Program-made: the position numbers and the translations under genes
The notes under the pieces: generated by a model
Told to the model about the DNA's origin: nothing
The model's database searches: none
The model's input: the letters and a program-made list of their open reading frames with translations, nothing else
Shown: positions 5,717 to 8,290 of the stretch, piece by piece
How positions within the stretch are numbered: the first letter of the stretch is position 1
Layout of the letters: every line of letters begins with the position of its first letter
Assembly (NCBI GenBank): GCA_963578605.1
Contig: CAUZEA010000176.1
Location: forward strand, 1 to 8,290
Reading direction: 5' to 3'
DNA: 8,290 nucleotides
Source: JAKVCB01 sp963578605
GTDB taxonomy: Bacteria; Planctomycetota; Planctomycetia; Pirellulales; Lacipirellulaceae

Positions 5717-5797
5717 TGGGTGTGCAGACCGTATAGCGGTGGATCGTCGCAGCTTTTCACCCGTGTTGCTCTGCATCGGGTGGAGGATGGCCAGACT

Positions 5798-5816
5798 AAC
5801 TGACTCTGAATCAGTT
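5798..5816. repeat. Small hairpin AACTGA/TCAGTT
   Basis: AACTGA (5798-5803) and TCAGTT (5811-5816) pair around a 7-base loop. It lies between the PEP-CTERM remnant and the first SHD1 gene and is not part of the block shared by the two SHD1 genes. No T-run follows. Function unknown; it could be an operator. Confidence 0.25.
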
Positions 5817-5896
5817 GGGCCGGTATCCTACACTAGCATGTAGTCGCGGTGACGATTGGGTAGTGGGGCGACGCGGTACCCAGTACCCGGCTCCTG

Positions 5897-6221
5897 CCGG
5901 TGGATGACGTATTCCCGGCAAGGTAGGATAGACCCCGCTGGATATGGCCGATGTAAACGCGTTTGCACGGGGGGGTAAATCGCTATGACTGGTCGCACTC
6001 ACAAACGACTGTTTGCAATCGGGATCACCATTGCCCTGCTTGCCGCCACTGCTTGGGGGGAAGAACGCACCTGGACGGACGATTCGGACGCATTCACCTT
6101 AGTTGCTGAACTGGTCGAAGTCCGAGGGGATGAAGTAGTACTTCGCCGCCAGGACGGGAAACAGATCACGGTGCCGCTGGCGCGGCTCAGCAAGAAAGAC
6201 CTGCTGTTCCTGGTACAGCGC
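5897..6221. repeat. 325-bp direct repeat, copy 1 (leader + signal peptide + SHD1)
   Basis: Matches 7226-7550 at a constant offset of 1329 bp with 4 differences that I count: G/A in GACRTATTCC of the leader, two in the codon changing Arg67 to Lys, and one synonymous A/G in AGCAARAAAGAC. It starts at CCGGTGGATGAC, 88 bp before the start codon, and stops abruptly after CTGGTACAGCGC in codon 79. The shared leader includes the palindrome AAACGCGTTT and a G-run before the ATG. Confidence 0.95.
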
Positions 6222-7145
6222 TTGGTTCCACAGAACCGCCTGCCGAACCCACTGCTTGCCGTTGCCCCGTTTGATGGCCGCCAAGCCAAAGCTCATCAAA
6301 AAGCCTGGGCCGATCACCTTGGCACACCTGTTCAAATCACGAACTCGCTTGGCATGATACTCAGGCTGATCCCGCCGGGTGAGTTTACGATGGGGAGCCC
6401 TGCGTCGGAGAAGGATCGTAGAACCGACGAAGTCCAATATCGGGTGCGGATCACCAAGCCGTTTTACCTGAGCTCGCATGAAGTGACGCAAGCTCAGTAC
6501 GAGCAGGTGACGGATAAGAACCCGAGTTACTACACCGCATTGGGGAATGGGAAAGACCGCGTATCTGGAATCGACACATCGCAGTTTCCGGTCGAACAGG
6601 TGACCTGGGGCGATGCGGTCGCATTTTGTCGCAAGCTGAGCAATCAGGAAGGCGGCCAATATCGCTTGCCGACCGAGGCCGAGTGGGAATACGCGTGCCG
6701 TGCGGGAACGACTACGGCTTACGGTTCTGGGAGTGGTTTGCTCCAGCTGGGCACAACCGGTTGGTTTGGCGACAATTCCGGGAAAAACTTTATCGATAGC
6801 GCACGTATTTGGGAGACCGACGAGGCCAGCCTCGAGAAACGCTTAATTGACAACGGCTGTCGTCCTCACGTAGTGGGACGCAAGGCGCCCAACGCTTGGA
6901 GCTTGTACGACATGCACGGCAATGTTTCGGAGTGGTGCCAGGACTGGTACGGCCCTTATGAGAGCTTCAGAGTGGTTAGTGACCCGACAGGTCCGGCGTC
7001 GGGTAGTGTACGTGTGTTGCGTGGCGGGGCGTTCTTCAATCAACCGAAGTACGTCCGCGCTGCCGTCCGCAACCTCTACCGTCCGGTCTACCTTGGCCAC
7101 GCTATTGGTTTTCGTTTGGCCAGAACTATCCCCTTATCACCTTAA
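5985..7145 (+). CDS. Exported SHD1 + FGE-sulfatase-fold protein (copy 1)
   Basis: A 386-residue protein with a Sec signal peptide (RTHKR, core LFAIGITIALLAATAWG, residues 1-25), an SHD1 domain (about 28-78, WTDDSDAFTLVAELVEV to LSKKDLLFL), a linker, and a complete FGE-sulfatase/SUMF1 fold (about 118-380). Fold motifs are PGEFTMGSP (131-139), YLSSHEVTQAQYEQV (161-175), YRLPTEAEWEYACRAGT (226-242), YDMHGNVSEWCQDW (308-321), LRGGAF (345-350) and GFRLAR (375-380). True formylglycine-generating enzymes carry two cysteines just after the RGG motif; here that stretch reads FNQPKYVRAAVRN, without cysteine, so catalysis is unlikely and binding or assembly more probable. Residues about 266-293 form an insertion absent from copy 2. 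The ATG has GGGGG about 9 bases upstream. Confidence 0.85.
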   Translation: MTGRTHKRLFAIGITIALLAATAWGEERTWTDDSDAFTLVAELVEVRGDEVVLRRQDGKQITVPLARLSKKDLLFLVQRLVPQNRLPNPLLAVAPFDGRQAKAHQKAWADHLGTPVQITNSLGMILRLIPPGEFTMGSPASEKDRRTDEVQYRVRITKPFYLSSHEVTQAQYEQVTDKNPSYYTALGNGKDRVSGIDTSQFPVEQVTWGDAVAFCRKLSNQEGGQYRLPTEAEWEYACRAGTTTAYGSGSGLLQLGTTGWFGDNSGKNFIDSARIWETDEASLEKRLIDNGCRPHVVGRKAPNAWSLYDMHGNVSEWCQDWYGPYESFRVVSDPTGPASGSVRVLRGGAFFNQPKYVRAAVRNLYRPVYLGHAIGFRLARTIPLSP

Positions 7146-7160
7146 CCACTTTACCTCTTG

Positions 7161-7175
7161 CCCGGCGTAGCCGGG
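7161..7175. terminator. Short GC hairpin after SHD1-FGE copy 1
   Basis: CCCGGC (7161-7166) and GCCGGG (7170-7175) pair around GTA, 15 bases after the stop codon at 7145. There is no T-run, so it is a weak terminator candidate. If it does terminate, copy 2 is transcribed from its own shared leader rather than by read-through. Confidence 0.3.
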
Positions 7176-7225
7176 GCGAAGTTTGACCGGGGGGTGGGTC
7201 GAGTTCAACAGGTCGGCATATCGAT

Positions 7226-7550
7226 CCGGTGGATGACATATTCCCGGCAAGGTAGGATAGACCCCGCTGGATATGGCCGATGTAAACGCGTTTGCACGGG
7301 GGGGTAAATCGCTATGACTGGTCGCACTCACAAACGACTGTTTGCAATCGGGATCACCATTGCCCTGCTTGCCGCCACTGCTTGGGGGGAAGAACGCACC
7401 TGGACGGACGATTCGGACGCATTCACCTTAGTTGCTGAACTGGTCGAAGTCCGAGGGGATGAAGTAGTACTTCGCCGCCAGGACGGGAAACAGATCACGG
7501 TGCCGCTGGCGAAGCTCAGCAAAAAAGACCTGCTGTTCCTGGTACAGCGC
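7226..7550. repeat. 325-bp direct repeat, copy 2 (leader + signal peptide + SHD1)
   Basis: Partner of 5897-6221. It begins within the 168-bp intergenic gap, 88 bp before the second ATG, so the whole leader was copied with the coding part. Past 7550 the sequences diverge at once (AAGGAAGGCG against TTGGTTCCAC). Confidence 0.95.
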
Positions 7551-8290
7551 AAGGAAGGCGATTCTTCGGAGGCAGAAAAACCATTTAATGGGCGACCGCC
7601 AGGCAAACCGGAACTGGTTGACACGATCAAGAAGCTCATGACACGTGAGCAGGTCGCCTTGGGCGGTCCGATCGTTAACACGATCGACATGGTCCTGGTT
7701 CCGATCCCTGCCGGTGGATTTATGATGGGTAGCCCGGAGTCGGAGCCGGAGCGTTACGGCAACGAAACCCAACATCTGGTAAAGATCACAAAGCCCTTTT
7801 ATTTGAGCGCGCACGAGGTAACGCAGGCTCAGTACGAGCAGGTGATGGGTAACAATCCCAGCGAGAGTAAAGGCGATACCAAACCGGTTGAGATAGTGAA
7901 ATGGAACGATGCGGTAGTGTTTTGCGGTAAGCTGAGCCTGCGCGAAGGTGTGGAATATCGCCTGCCGACTGAAGCCGAGTGGGAATACGCGTGCCGTGCA
8001 GGGGCGACTACTGCTTACAGCTTTGGAGATGACGTCTCCCGGCTTGGCGAGTACGCATGGCACAGGGATAACTCCAGCGGGACCACACGCCCGGTCGGAG
8101 AGAAACTGCCCAACGCTTGGGGCCTTTTTGACATGCACGGTAATGTATACGAGTGGTGTCAGGACCTGTATGGCCCTTATGAGAGATTACAGGTGGTGAG
8201 CGACCCGATAGGTCCAGCGTCGGGCAGTCGCCGTGTGTTGCGTGGCGGGGCGTTCGTCTATCATCCGGGGAGCGTTCGTGCTGCCTACCG
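7314..8290 (+). CDS. Exported SHD1 + FGE-sulfatase-fold protein (copy 2, 3' end outside window)
   Basis: Open from ATG 7314 to the window end: 325 codons without a stop. The first 79 residues match copy 1 except Lys for Arg at 67: same signal peptide and SHD1 domain. The linker then differs completely (KEGDSSEAEKPFNGRPPGKP). The FGE-fold part keeps the motifs IPAGGFMMGSPESE, KPFYLSAHEVTQAQYEQV, YRLPTEAEWEYACRAGA, FDMHGNVYEWCQD and RVLRGGAF but is shorter, lacking two loops present in copy 1. After RGGAF it reads VYHPGSVRAAYR, so the visible part of the active-site stretch again has no cysteine. By comparison with copy 1 only a few tens of residues are missing at the C-terminus. An exported binding or structural protein is inferred. 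Confidence 0.85.
   Translation, partial: MTGRTHKRLFAIGITIALLAATAWGEERTWTDDSDAFTLVAELVEVRGDEVVLRRQDGKQITVPLAKLSKKDLLFLVQRKEGDSSEAEKPFNGRPPGKPELVDTIKKLMTREQVALGGPIVNTIDMVLVPIPAGGFMMGSPESEPERYGNETQHLVKITKPFYLSAHEVTQAQYEQVMGNNPSESKGDTKPVEIVKWNDAVVFCGKLSLREGVEYRLPTEAEWEYACRAGATTAYSFGDDVSRLGEYAWHRDNSSGTTRPVGEKLPNAWGLFDMHGNVYEWCQDLYGPYERLQVVSDPIGPASGSRRVLRGGAFVYHPGSVRAAY

Noticed and set aside
5595..5843. 82-codon plus-strand ORF after the TIM-barrel promoter region.
   Set aside because: It is out of frame with the PEP-CTERM signal encoded by the same DNA, and its Cys/Pro/His-rich sequence looks like a shifted frame.
6099..8138. Long minus-strand ORFs opposite the SHD1-FGE genes.
   Set aside because: They are antisense shadows of two genes with full domain support, and they repeat simply because the 325-bp block repeats.
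5985..8290. Genuine formylglycine-generating (sulfatase-maturing) enzymes.
   Set aside because: The active-site cysteines expected after the RGG motif are missing in copy 1 and in the visible part of copy 2, and no sulfatase gene is adjacent.

Overview
The window looks like planctomycete DNA, probably Pirellulales-like. Three things point there. Two genes join a Sec signal peptide, an SHD1 (SLA1 homology 1) domain and an FGE-sulfatase-fold domain, a combination common in Planctomycetes. A secreted TIM-barrel protein carries the motifs of a planctomycete-rich family. Two short remnants look like PEP-CTERM protein ends. Taxonomy is inferred from gene content only.

Positions 1-2880 look like part of an integrated mobile element, read on the minus strand. 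In transcription order it holds an unrecognised 321-residue protein with an internal WQENSER repeat (2850-1885), a hairpin-rich 306-bp gap, a 65-residue excisionase-type HTH protein (1578-1381), and 12 bp further a RepA-like AAA ATPase (1368-238). The ATPase stop codon lies inside the second of two directly repeated 35-bp palindromes (159-257). Each has perfect 13-bp arms around a 9-bp spacer, an architecture resembling tyrosine-recombinase core sites or replication iterons. No integrase is visible; one may lie outside the window.

Positions 2881-3754 have no convincing intact gene. They hold several GC-rich hairpins, an interleaved pair of inverted repeats that could fold as an RNA pseudoknot (3156-3200), and a decayed PEP-CTERM-like tail (3393-3488).

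Positions 3755-5335 (minus) encode a secreted, glycosidase-like TIM-barrel protein with a C-terminal beta-rich domain. Upstream, positions 5336-5984 contain a strong hairpin near a possible promoter and a clearer PEP-CTERM tail remnant (5591-5716).

Positions 5985-8290 (plus) hold two tandem genes for exported SHD1-FGE-fold proteins; the second runs off the window. A 325-bp block covering the leader, start, signal peptide and SHD1 domain differs at only 4 positions between them, while the FGE-fold halves have diverged strongly. The first protein lacks the C-terminal active-site cysteines of genuine formylglycine-generating enzymes, and the second lacks them as far as the window shows, so both are more likely binding or structural proteins.
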